Shown here: positions 42,423 to 53,694 of the stretch, piece after piece | Layout of the letters: each line of letters begins with the position of its first letter | How positions within the stretch are numbered: the first letter of the stretch is position 1 | Assembly (NCBI GenBank): GCA_947172415.1 | Contig: OX359196.1 | Span: 3,412,501-3,476,500, forward strand | Direction of reading: 5' to 3' | Origin: Chondrosia reniformis | Lineage: Eukaryota; Porifera; Demospongiae; Chondrillida; Chondrillidae | Length of the DNA stretch: 64,000 nucleotides | Made by a program: the position numbers and the translations under genes | Notes under the pieces: generated by a model | Database searches by the model: none | What the model was told of the DNA's origin: nothing | The model's input: only the letters and a program-made list of their open reading frames with translations

Positions 42423-45172
42423 TGATAGGTATTAGTTTTATGTAGTAGCTGTAGGTTCTAATTGTTTGAACTAGTTCTATGTACTAATTGTATGTACTAG
42501 TTATGTACTAGTTATATGAACTAGTCTTAAGTTCTAGTTCTGTGTACTAGTTGTATGTACTAGTTGTATGTACTCTTTGTATGTAGTAATTGTATGTACT
42601 AGGTGTATGTACTATTTATAGGTACCAGTTATATGTGTATGTACTAGTTATATGTTCTAGTTGGGTACTATTTATAGATACTAGTTGTAAGTTCTAGTAC
42701 TAGTAAGATTAGGTACTAATTATGTACTTGTTGTAAGTACTAATTGCATATACTAGTGGTATGTACTAGTTGTATACCACTTGTATGTATATACTAGTTG
42801 TATATGCTAGTTGTATCAACTAGTAATATGTTCTAGTACAAGTTATATTTAATCATTATATTTACTAGTTGTATGTTCTAGTACAAGTTATATATATTAG
42901 TTATATTTAAAAGTTATATTTACTAGTTGTTTGTATTGGTTGTATGTACTAGTTGTATGTACTAGTTGTAGCACTAATTGTATGGACTAGTTGTATGTAC
43001 TAGATGTATGTACTAATTGTGTGAAATAATTATACGTCGTAGTAGGAGTTCTAGTTTAATGTACTAGTTGTATGGACTATTTATATGTACTAGGTAAATG
43101 TGTATGTTATAGTCATAGGTACTAGTTGTATGTGCTAGTTGTATGAACTAGTGGTATGTACTAGTTATATATACTATGGTATGTACTATTTATATGGTCT
43201 AGTTGTATGTACTATTTGTATATACTAGTATATGTACTACTTGTAGGTTCTAGTACTAGTTAAACTAGGTACTAGGTAGGTGCTGGTTGTATGTACTAGC
43301 ACTATTTATATTTAATAGTTGTAGGTACTAGTTTCATGGACTTGGTGAATGTTAGAGTTGTATGTACTAATTGTATGTACTAGTTGTATGTACTAGTTAT
43401 AAGAACTAGTCATGTACTAGTTGTATGTGGTAGTTGTATTAACTAGTTGTATTTACTATTACTGGTAATATTTACTAGTTGTAAATACTAGTTGTAAGTA
43501 CTATATAGTTGTATGTACTAGTAGAAGTTATGTTTACTAGTTGTAGGTATTAGTTGCATGTACTTGTTGTATGTTGTAGTTGTATGTTCTAATTGTATGA
43601 ACTAGTTTTATGTACCACCTGTATGGACTAGTTGTATACTAGGTATATGTACTTGTTGTATGTACTAGTTGTATGTCCTAGTTGTATTTACTACTTGTAT
43701 GTCCTAATTCAATGTACTACTTGTATGTACTAGTTGTATGTACTTTTCGTATGTACTAGTTGTATGTACTAGGTGTATGTACTAGTTATGTGTACTAGTT
43801 GTAGGTTCTAGTATTAATAATACCAGATATTTAGTAAGCATTAGTTGAATGTACAAGTACTAGTTATATTAAATATTTGTAGGTACTACTTATATGTACT
43901 AGTCGAATGTAATAGTTGCATGTACTAACTGTATATAATAGTTGTATGTCCTGGTTGTATGTACTAGTAAATGGTTGTGTAGTCTAGTTGTATGTACTAT
44001 TTGTATGTACTAATTGTATGTACAAATTGTATGTACTAGGTGTATGTCGTAGTTGAATGTTCTAATTGTTTGAACTAGTTATATGTACTAATTGTGTGTA
44101 CTAGTTATGTCCTAGTTATATGAACTAATTTTATGTCCTAGTTGAATGTGCTACTTTTATGTACTAGTTATGTACTAGTTGTATGTACTAGTAGTATTAA
44201 CTAGTGGCATGTACTAGTAGTATTAACTAGTGGTATGTACTAGAACTGGTAATATTTACTAACTGTAGGCACTATATAGTTTTATGTACTATTTGTATAT
44301 ACTAGGTGTACTAGTTGTAAGTTCTAGTAGTAGTAATACTAGATACTAAGTAGGTATTAGTTGTGTGTAAAAGTTCTAGTTATATTAACTATTTGTAGGT
44401 ACTAGTTATATTTACTAGTTGAATGTAATAGTTGCATGTACTAATTATATATTATAATAGTATGTACCAGTTGTATGTACTAGTTATGTCATAGCTGTAT
44501 GTTCTAGTTGTATGTACTAGTTGTACCTACTAGCACTGGTTATATTTACTAGTTGTAGGTACTAGTTGTATGTAGTAATATTTACTAGTTGTAGGTATTA
44601 GATGCATATACTAGTTGTATGTAGTAGTTGTATGTTCTAATTGTATGAACTAGTTGTATGTACCACCTGTATGGACTAGTTATATACTAGGTGTAGTAGT
44701 TGTATGTCCTAGTTGTATTTACTACTTGCATGTCCTAAATGAATGTACTACTTGTATGTACTAGTTATGTACTAGTTGTATATAATAGTTGTATGTTCTA
44801 ATTGTATCAACTATTTTTATGTACTAGTTTATGTACTGGTTATATACTAATTGTATGTATTATATAGTTGTATAAACTAGTGGTATGAACTACTTGTGTG
44901 TACTAGTTGGATGTATTAACTGTATGTATTAGTTATGTACTAATGGCATGTGCTAGTTCTAATAGATACTAGTACTAGTAATATTTACTAGTTGTAGGTA
45001 CTAGTTTTATGAACTAGTTGCATGTACTTGTACTAGTACTAGATATATTCAGTAGTTGTAATAGTTGGAGGTCTAGTTTGATGGACTTGTTGTATGTACT
45101 ATTTATGTGTACCAGTTATATGTGAATGTTCTAGTCATAGGTACTAATTGTAAGAACAAATTGAATGTAATA
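42423..45172 (+). repeat. 13-bp minisatellite block 8
   Basis: TACTAGTTGTATG units in an order of variants resembling 38800-40400. The end (TTGGAGGTCTAGTTTGATGG onward) is the same as that of blocks preceding 123-bp remnants elsewhere. No gene. Confidence 0.9.
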
Positions 45173-45320
45173 GCGTACCAAAGACCGTTCCTAGAATAAA
45201 AATTGCCGCCAAACTCGATAAAAGTGTCCCCGAAGCTCTATGACTTATCTCCGAGTTAAAATGGCTGCCGACTTCAACCATATAGCCTATGAATCTGTAC
45301 CGAAGACTGTTCCTAGGATA
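45173..45320 (+). repeat. 123-bp repeat remnant
   Basis: A little over one unit: GACCGTTCCTAGAATAAAAA, GATAAAAGTGTCCCCGAAGC, CCGAGTTAAAATGGCTGCC, ending at CCTAGGATAAC where the hairpin repeat begins. Confidence 0.8.
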
Positions 45321-45597
45321 ACAAGTAGTTCGAGTTTAAAAACTGGTGGGGCTGCCGTCCCTTGAAGTTACTTGAACTTTTTGGCCGCATCATTGGCCTT
45401 TGACTTATTACTCATAATTCTATCGATTGAGGATGCTTAAGTGTCCTAAAAATTATAAATAGCGACAGAAAAGCTTCGTTAACTAAAGCTTCCTGAACAC
45501 CACCATTTGCAAAAATGATGTATTGACGGATAAATTAAGTGTTACAATAGTTGGGTTTGAACTCATATTATACATATATTTATATATATATATATAT
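45321..45597 (+). repeat. Dispersed hairpin repeat
   Basis: Head with AAGTAGTTCGAG at the left and CTTGAACTTTTT at the right around GGGGCTGCC, then GGCCGCATCATTGG, the TTAAGTGTCCTAAAAATTAT block, the TTCGTTAACTAAAGCTTCC block and a TA tract at 45575-45596. The right arm has decayed relative to the copies at 15435 and 21843. Confidence 0.75.
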
Positions 45598-48527
45598 TTT
45601 TATGTATTACTTATATATAGTAGGTGTGTGTACTAGTTATATGTACTAGTCATATGTACTAGTTGTATGTATATACTAGTTGCATGTTCTAGTTGTATGT
45701 ACTAGTTGTATGTACTAGTTGTAGGTTCTTGTACTAGTTATACTTGGTACTAGGAAGGTACTTGTTGTATGTACTAGTTGTATGTACCAGTTTTATGAAC
45801 TAGGTGTATGTACTATTTATAATAATTGGATATATGTGTATGTACTAGTTATATGTAGTAGGTGATTGTATTAGTTATATATATGTCCTAGTTGCTTTTA
45901 CTTGGATGTAGTAGCTATGTACTACTTGTATATACAAGTTGTACGTTCTAGTATTATGTACTCGTTCTATGAGCTACTTGTATATACTAGTTTCTAGTTG
46001 TACGTACTAGTTGTATGTACTAGGTGCATGCACTATGTGTATGTACTATTTATAAGCACCAGTTATATGTGTACGTACTAGTTATATGCTTGTGTACTAG
46101 TTGTCTCTACTAATTGTATGCACTAGCTGTATGCACTAGTTGTATGAACTATTTATAATTTCTAGGTAGATGTGTATGTACTAGTCATATGTAGTAGGTG
46201 GATTACTAGTTTTATGTCCTAGTTGTTTGTACTAGTAGTATGTACTAGTTGCATGTACTAGTGGTGTGTAGTATTTTGATGTACTAGTTGCATGTACTAG
46301 TTTTATGTACTAGTACTAGTTATATTTATTAGTTGTAGGAACTAGTTATGTACGAGTTGGACGCACTAGTTTTACGTATGAACTAGTTGTATGTAGTAGC
46401 TATATACAAGTTGTGTATACAAGTTGTACATTCTAGTATTATGTTCCCGTTCTATGAACTAGTTGTATGTACTAGTTTATAGCTGTATGTACTAGTTGTA
46501 TGTACTCTTTGTATATATGTACTATGTGTATGTACTATTTATAAGTACCAGTTATATGTGTAAGGACTAGTTATATGTACTAGTTGTATGCACTAGCTGT
46601 AAGTACTAGTATATATAATTGCAAGGCATGTAATTATATATAGTATGTCTTTACTGGGTATATGTAGTAGGTATATGTAATAGTTATTTGACCTAGTTGT
46701 TTGGTCTAGTTGTATGTACTATTTGAATGTACTAGTTGCAAGTACTAATTGCATGTTCTAGTTGTGTGTATTATTTGGTATATACTAGTTGTATGTACTA
46801 GTAGCATGTACTAGTTGTATGCACGAGTTTTATGTACTAGTCCTAATTATATGTACTAGTCCTAATTATATTTACTAGTTATAGATACTAGTTGTATGTA
46901 GACGTTGTATGTAGTAGTTGTTTGTTGGAATTGTTTGTACTAGTGGAATGTACTAATTGTATATAATAGTTATGTACTAGTTGTACGTACTAGTTGTATG
47001 TATATACTAGTCATAAATATTAGCTATGTACTAGTTGCATATACAAGTTGTATGTTCTAGTATTATGTCCTCGTTCTATGAACTAGTAGCATGTACTAGT
47101 TTCTAGTTGTACACACTAGTAGTATGTACTAGTTGTTTGCACTATGTGTATGTACTAGTTGTTGGTTCATGTACTAGTTATACTAGGTCCTAGATAGGTT
47201 GTAATTGTATGTACTACATACTAGTTGCATGTACTAGTTGTATATACTAGTTTTATGAACTGGTTGTATGTACTATTTATATGTACTATTTATATGTGCC
47301 AGTTATATGTACTAGTTGTATGTACTAGTGACTAATTGTATGTACTAGTTGTATGTACAAGTGACTAATTGTATGTACTAGTTGTATGTACTTGTCGTTT
47401 GAACTAGTTGTAGGTTCCAGTACAAGTTATACTAGGTATTAGGAACAAACTAATTTTTTGTACTTGTTGTATGTACTGTTGTTATGTACTAGTTTTGTGT
47501 ATAAGTACTATTCATATATAGTAGCTATATATACTAGTTATATGTACTACGTAATACGTTCCAGTGATTATTTCTGATTTTGTATATACAAGTTGTACAT
47601 TCTAGTATTATGTACTCATTCTATGAAATACTTGTACGTACTAGTTTCTAGTTATATGTAATATTTTTATTTACTATTCGTATGTACTATGTGAATGTAC
47701 TAGTTGTATGTACTAGTTGCATGTACTAGTTGTATGTTATAATTTTAGGAACTAGTTGTATAAACTAGTTCTATGCACTAGAACTAGTTATATTTACTAG
47801 TTGTATGTACTAGTTGTATGTACTAGAGATGAACCAGTTGTATGTACAAGCTTAATGCACTAGTCGTTTGTACTAGCTATGTCTTAGTTGTATTTATTAT
47901 TTATATGTACCAGTTGTATGCACTAGTTGTATGTACCGGTTGTGTGTACTATTTATGTGTACTAATTATATGCACTTGATGTATGTACTAGTTGTATTTA
48001 CTGGTTGTAGGTTCCAGTACTAGTTATACTAGTTACTAGTTAGGTACCAGTTGTATGTACGAGATACTAGTTGTATGTACTAGTTGTTTGTACTATTTAT
48101 ATGTACCAATTCTATGTAGTAGTTATATGTACTAGTTGAGTGTAATTGTTGTATGTACTAGTTGTATATACTATTTATAAGTACTAGTTGTATGTACTGG
48201 TTGTGTGAACTACTTATATGAACTCGTTATATTTGTATGTACTAGATATATCTACTAGATCTACGTACTAGTTTTATATACTAGATATATGTAGTATTTG
48301 TATGTACTAGTTATACGTACTTACTATTTATATTTAGTAATATATATGTGTTTGTACTAGCTGTATGTATACACTGGTTGTATGTGCTAATTGCACATAC
48401 TTGTTGTATGTACTAGTTGTATGCACTAGTTGTTTGTACTAGCTGTGTACTAGTTTTATGTACTAGTTGTATTTATTAGTTGTATGTACTAGTTGTATGT
48501 ACTAAATGTATGTACTATTTATATGTA
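45598..48527 (+). repeat. 13-bp minisatellite block 9
   Basis: TACTAGTTGTATG units; the first 1.1 kb is a close copy of 11480-12600 and 59640-60620, including rare landmarks such as CTAGTTGCTTTTACTTG and TATTTTGATGTACTAG. No gene. Confidence 0.9.
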
Positions 48528-48540
48528 AAGTGCATATCAG

Positions 48541-48933
48541 TAAGAACTTCCCTTTTACTTTTATAACTGTGACTTTGTACCCTAGTAATTTCCGGTTGTG
48601 GTTTGATGCGGGAAGGGGTTTTCAATAGTGTAGAATCCAATTATGACATCAGAAAAGCTTCAGGATGCTTCTGTGTTGAAATATACATTTTAACCAATCA
48701 GGTTACAGAATACCTATGACATTTACAATGATGTAATTGACCACAGGATGCGACCTCGTATATTTTATGGCATCATCCCGTATTACATTGTTCCTTATAA
48801 AAACATGGTGTAAGGTCATCATGCATGAACCAATTTATATAGTCAATTACTCATTATTTTTCGATCTTATTTGTTAGTCACTATGTCTTCAAAGTCAAAT
48901 TGATGGTTTCAAAGAAATCCCCTACGAGAAAGA
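48541..48933 (+). promoter_or_regulatory. Transposon copy 2, 5' leader
   Basis: About 390 bp between left TIR and start codon. TTATAAAA at about 48795 could be a TATA box, about 140 bp before the ATG. An ATG at 48883 (ATGTCTTCAAAGTC) is closed by a TGA after six codons. Confidence 0.3.
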
Positions 48934-50510
48934 ATGAAATTGGTTCGATTAACTAAAGAAAGTCGAAAAAATCCTGTTGCTGAAGTAGGACTTTCAATTG
49001 CAAGCACTTCTACACATGAACAAGATCCTGACATGACTGTTCTAGGCTTACCTAATCTAAATGTAACAGAAGATGAGGAAATGCCATCCGAAATTGAAAG
49101 GGAATCTTCCAGTGTAATGCTTGCTCAAACACAATCCAGTGATAGTAGTCCAGAAGACAGTAATGACAGTGATAATGAATATGAATTTAGCAGTGATGAT
49201 GCCCAAACAATACTCAAAGAGTGGATTTCACAACAACCAACTGAAACTCTACACATGCAAGGTATCATGCTAATCAATGCACTTCTTCATACAGTGCGGA
49301 CTAAAAGGAAAGCAGCAGAAATAACTTCAAGCTACACAAGCATATCAGAAAGGTCCATTAGAAAGTGGCATCAAGATTTTTATAGATTACAAGGAGAACT
49401 AGTAAATGATGGAAGAGGTCAGTGGGAGAGGATTGGACTAATAAAGAATGAATAGGTTCAAGCTAAGGCAATAGAGTGGCTCAGGATGCACACTGGTAAA
49501 AGAAATTGCACAATAAATATTGCTAGCTTTGAAAAATTCATAAACATGGTTTTATTGCCCACACTTGCATCACGTATTCCAGTTACAGTGGGAAGTCCTC
49601 ATTCCATATCAGCAATATCAGCTTGGAGGTTGATGAAAATTGCAGGGTTTGAATATTCTAAAATAAGCAAAGGGTATGTTGATGGCCATGAAAGGGCTGA
49701 CGTAGTAACAGATCGTAATAATTTCTTACATATGATGCCAGATTTAGAAAACTCCCACAAACCACCACCCACACCAATGGATGGAATCCATCCTTATCCC
49801 ATTATATGGCATGAAGAAGGAAAGTATCCTCTTCAACCAAAAGATCAGGGTATAGGAATAATGGTAACAGACTTTGGGATGAATTCAATGGCCTTTTACA
49901 GCTCTCACAATTTGAGATAAGTAGACGGGATGAAGATGGTTCAGATGTTCCAATGCTGGCTAGAGAATGAAGGATATTTTACTGCTGAAAAATTTTGTGC
50001 ACAGGTATCTAAGGCTGCAAAAATTGCAGCTTTTAAATATCCCCTAGGATTTACGATGTGATCTTTGTCTTTGATTAAGCCAAGATTCACACTGCTTTTG
50101 ATGATGATGCCCTAATCACATCAAGGATGAATGTAGGTCCTGTGAGCAAGCAGCCAGTAGTGCGACCCTCCCCCAGTTACCTGATAAATGGAGCACCTCA
50201 AAGGATGACTCTAGATGATGGCATACCTAAGGGACTGAAGATTGTACTAGAGGAAAGGGGTGTTAATACAAAGGGAATGGGCAAAGTTGACATGGTGAAA
50301 AAGCTCTCATCCTTTATTGATTTCAGGCATGAGAAGAATAAAGTTGAAAGGTTACTGAGAAGATATGAAATGCAAGCAATTTTTTTACCCAAGTTTCATC
50401 TGAGCTTAACTCAGTAGAAAGAGTTTGGGGAAAAGCAAAACAATTTGCCAGAAACAACTGCAATTATACTTTTGAAGGTCTAAAACGCACAATTTCACCT
50501 GCTTTAGAGA
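48934..50510 (+). pseudogene. DDE transposase, broken, part 1 (copy 2)
   Basis: Pieces 48934-49455, 49486-49920 and 50127-50510. The N-terminal part is acidic and Ser-rich, then SSDDAQTILKEW and a helix-turn-helix-like SISERSIRKWHQDFY. TAG 49453-49455 interrupts it. GYVDGHERADVV follows, but after HPYPI the text jumps to a WHEEGKYPLQPK sequence, so the segment with the first catalytic Asp (HDE) is deleted. The second Asp is at 50073-50075, directly followed by TAA. A 1-base frameshift near 50402 precedes the catalytic Glu (50417-50419). It is clearly dead and shares every domain with the transposase at 6269-8436. Confidence 0.75.
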
Positions 50511-50613
50511 GTGTATCAGTGGAGTCGTGGGAATTGGAGGCTGTGGTTCCAGCTGACAAGAGGATGGGTATTGTCCAGTTCAACCCCCGTCGGAGCAGGG
50601 TGCTTAGCCCTTC

Positions 50614-51265
50614 ATGTGGCATCCTCTACTCATCTCCAAAAAGGGTGACCCGAAAAGTGCGGCCAACTACCGACCTATTGCGTGTCTCAACACAATGTAC
50701 AAGGCTGTCACAGCATACATTGCATCAGAACTACTCACTTACACCTACACTAATGATCTTTTACCTATGGCCCAAAGGGCCATGAGAAAAGGGAGGCGGG
50801 GCTGTGTGGACTGTACTCCTGGATCAATCAATCGGTCTAGATGCCAAAATTATGGGCAAGCGACTTAGTGTGGCATGGATCGATTATGAGAAGGCATATG
50901 ACAGAGTCCCTCACAAGTGGGTGATGAAGGTGCTAAAAACCATCAAGTGCCCAGGTTGGATCCGGAGGTCTAAAGAGCTCTTCTCCAAACACTGGGCTAC
51001 TGTGCTTGAGATGAGGACTGCGGGGAAGGTGGTTAGGAGCACCCCTGTTAAATATAACAGGGGACTCTTCCAAGGAGACTCCTTATCGCCACTCCTCTTT
51101 TGTCTAGCCATAGCTCCCATATCCCAAGTTCTTAACAGAACCAAGGGATATACCCTCTGGCATAATGGGGAAAGGAACACCATGTCACACTTGCTGTACA
51201 TGGATGACCTTAAGATATATGCTGGAGGGCCTGATAAACTCAGGGAAGCCATGGAATTTGTGTAG
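50614..51265 (+). pseudogene. LINE reverse transcriptase domain
   Basis: Two overlapping frames (50614-50868 and 50804-51265) make one RT with a frameshift near 50820. Blocks: KKGDPKSAANYRPIACLN (fingers), SVAWIDYEKAYDRVPHKWV (first catalytic Asp), RGLFQGDSLSPLLFCLAIAP, and LLYMDDLKIYA with YMDD at 51197-51208. This is the pattern of R2-like non-LTR retrotransposons. Frames before about 50600 lack RT similarity, in line with 5' truncation. A TAG ends the frame at 51263-51265. Confidence 0.75.
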
Positions 51266-52292
51266 GAAACCTCAAATGCCATTGGCATGAGGTTTGGAGT
51301 GAGAAAGTGTGGAACGGCTCACATGCAAAAAGGGAAAGTTCTGGCTGGCTGAGACAACCCTGAACGCAGTGAAGAATCCATAAGGAGCCTTGAAAAAGGT
51401 ACTACCTATAAGTACCTAGGGCTAGAACAACTGTTTTAGGTAGATGACAGCAAGGTCAAAGGTTGCTTGATCAACGAATTGAGGAGGAGACTCCACAAAG
51501 TGTGGGGCTCTCACCTCAATGGTAAGAATTCTGCTGAAGCCTCTAACATGTTGTGTGCCTCTCTATTGAGATACTCTTACCCAGTCTTGAAGTGGACTCA
51601 AAGTGAGCTTCCAAAACTGGACCGAATGGTTAGAAAATCATGAGAAAGTACCAGTGTCATCACTATAACTCTGCCATTGAAAGAGTGAACTTGCCTCGCT
51701 CTCATGGTGGTAGAGGGCTCTGTAGTTTTCCTTTGGATCACGACAGGGCTGTTGTGAATCTGGCAAGATATCTCCATACTGCTAATGATCCACTCACAGC
51801 TGTTGTGGTTAAACACCAAAAGTGGCTGGGGTGCTCAAAGCAGAGGAGGACTGTCTTGAAAGAAGCCAGATTGATACTGAGAAGCCACGGGAGGCTCAGA
51901 CTGAAAGGTTAAAAAGTAACCTAGCCGAAAAGTCTCACTAAGGCTCATACCACAGACAAGTCACAAATAGGGAGTCTTATGTGTGGCTTTCTGAAGGGAG
52001 ACTCAGACCTCAAACTGAGGCTCTGCTTTTTGCAGCCCAAGATGATGTGCTGTACACTAGGTGGCACCAAAATAGGATTCTGAGGAATTCTAGCCTCCTA
52101 ATGTGCAGAGAATGTGGCAAGGCTATGGAAACGGTCAAACACATACTAAACATGTGTGAGCCCAAGGGATTTTCTCTCTACAAAGAGAGACATGACCGGG
52201 CAATACTGATAGTGTTGTGGAGACTGTTGAAAGAATATGGATTCAAGCAGGAAGAGCCCTGGTACAAACTAGAAGCAAAACCAGTCTATTAG
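51266..52292 (+). pseudogene. LINE RT thumb, linker and Cys/His knuckle
   Basis: Broken coding sequence in several frames, the clearest being 51640-51912 (LPRSHGGRGL block) and 51981-52292. The latter has CRECGKAMETVKHILNMCE, a C-x2-C-x8-H-x4-C knuckle that in R2-like LINEs precedes the endonuclease. TAG at 52290-52292 interrupts the chain. Confidence 0.65.
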
Positions 52293-52616
52293 AATAGGGC
52301 TGTCAAAATCTTGTGGGATCCTAGTATCCCTACAGATGATGAAATGACAGAAAGAAGGCTAGACTTAGTGGTTGAGGATCGGCTATGTAAGTCCATCTAC
52401 ATTATTGAGATGTCAGTTCCTACTGACAGCAATATTAATGGAAGATGGCAAGAGAAGTTCCAAAAGTACCAGAAGCTGGCAGCTGATATGAGGAAACAAT
52501 TTAAGGGCTACCGAATTAAGGTAGTCCCGATAATAATTGGTGCTTTGGGGACAGTGGACACGCTCCTGGAAGACTTAAGGGGAATTCCAAAGCTGTCAAA
52601 AAGTGCAATAGAGTGA
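52293..52616 (+). pseudogene. LINE restriction-like endonuclease domain
   Basis: Opens after the TAG at 52290 in a frame containing MTERRLDLVVEDR, then IIEMSVPTDSN and a KFQKYQKLA helix. The Asp in the first block and the Glu in IIEMSVP fit the PD-(D/E)XK arrangement of restriction-like endonucleases that nick the target before target-primed reverse transcription. It ends at TGA about 52616. Confidence 0.65.
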
Positions 52617-52912
52617 TGAGAGCGATGCAGAGAACTGTTCTCTGCTCGGCTGTGAGGATATTGAGGCGACATCTATCTGTTGAGGGATTGGGGCCTGGAT
52701 GATAAGTAGTCCTGTCCCAGTCCTTGCCTGTCGACCTCTGGAAAGTAGTGGTGGATTTGTGTATGGAGGTACTCCCTCCTATTATGACGGTCAACTTTGG
52801 CCCGATGTGCACCTGTCTGCTGCTGCCGGAAGGAGGCAAAGCCGAAGCTTCTGGCTAAAAACCCAAAGAAAGGAAAACATAACTGACTGAGGGTTGTCCA
52901 AGCCAGATACTC

Positions 52913-52936
52913 CTTGCCTTAGTAAACTAAGGCAAG
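52913..52936. repeat. Perfect 10-bp hairpin near LINE 3' end
   Basis: CTTGCCTTAG, loop TAAA, CTAAGGCAAG. In LINE RNA such a stem near the 3' end could help the reverse transcriptase recognise its template. GACGTAACAAGGTT follows at once. Confidence 0.6.
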
Positions 52937-52971
52937 ACGTAACAAGGTTCTCCATTAAGGCTTTTGTTTCT

Positions 52972-53124
52972 AAAGTATCAGAGGACACAATTAGGAAGTA
53001 CTTCAGGAAATCTAGAGATTACATGCATGCATACAGAGAAGGATTCACAGGGTATCAAGCAAATGACAAGGTTAAGGTGTACAAATCACACAGAAAGGTA
53101 TCAGAAGCCGAAAGCAATGTTTAA
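52972..53124 (+). pseudogene. DDE transposase, part 2 (copy 2), after the LINE
   Basis: Reads SEDTIRKYFRKSRDYMHAYREG and then YKSHRKVSEAES before TAA, matching the C-terminal end of the transposase at 6269-6400 (DDIRKFFKKSRNYAHAYREG, YKSHRRVPE). It shows that the interrupted gene was once continuous with 48934-50510. Open sequence upstream from 52894 belongs to the LINE 3' end. Confidence 0.75.
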
Positions 53125-53667
53125 AAATAACAATAACTAAATATCAAATAACAATACTAATATATGATAGTTAGGTTAATTTAAACTAACTTTTTTTCAT
53201 CATATTATATTAAATTCAAATTTTCTTCTCTGTAAAATTTGTTTATACCTAAAAGTTTAGTGTGAAAACATTTTGGAGGTTTAGTTAATTTTCTTCTTTT
53301 AAATAGGTCAGTAAACTTCATAAAATTATGCGCATATTTTAATTTTTAACACTTATAATATCACAGAGAAAGAAGTTAAAGCTAAAAGCTTCTGTGTAAA
53401 AATTGTATAATATTATACTTAAGATTCAAGGCATGAATATTTTCCCAAATGACTTATATGATTGTGAATAGGTCCAAATTTTAGTAAGACTTACTAAAAT
53501 ATCTGCAGATGTTTATAGATATTGCACAATCATAAGTTGTCATAGCAACGGCAATCAAAATTTCTTAGATAGGCAACCCCGGTTACTCACTGTGAGCAAA
53601 TTTGCTACTATTATACTGTACCAATTTTAAATTAAACACATTTGCATCCTACCTTACCTTTTTATAG
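53125..53667. other. Transposon copy 2, 3' noncoding region
   Basis: AT-rich sequence from the transposase stop to the right TIR. No gene or clear motif. Confidence 0.5.
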
Positions 53668-53694
53668 AAATGGGAAGTTTTTATTGATATGCAC

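Larger units (their letters stand above)
50511..52971 (+). mobile_element. 5'-truncated RLE-type LINE inside the transposase gene
   Basis: The transposase reading breaks at about 50511 and resumes at about 52972. The flanks carry GTATCAGTGGAG (50511-50522) and GTATCAGAGGAC (about 52974-52985), alike at 10 of 12 places, a plausible target-site duplication. Between them lies a non-LTR element with RT, a Cys/His knuckle and a restriction-like endonuclease, in R2/R4-like order. It starts inside the RT, so it is 5' truncated. Near the 3' end are a 10-bp perfect hairpin (52913-52936) and GACGTAACAAGGTT, which resembles the 3' end of 18S rRNA. Confidence 0.75.
48530..53694 (+). mobile_element. IS630/Tc1-like TIR transposon, copy 2, carrying a LINE
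   Basis: Terminal inverted repeats begin GTGCATATCAGTAAGAACTT (left) and, on the other strand, GTGCATATCAATAAAAACTT (right), related to those of the element at 5639. TA follows the right end (53695-53696); the left flank reads AA, one change from TA. The plus-strand transposase gene is split by a LINE of about 2.4 kb. Without the LINE the element would be about 2.7 kb. Confidence 0.8.

Noticed and set aside
48934..49455. Independent host gene for an acidic Ser-rich protein
   Set aside because: It matches in layout the N-terminal exon of the transposase at 8137-8436 and lies inside the transposon TIRs.
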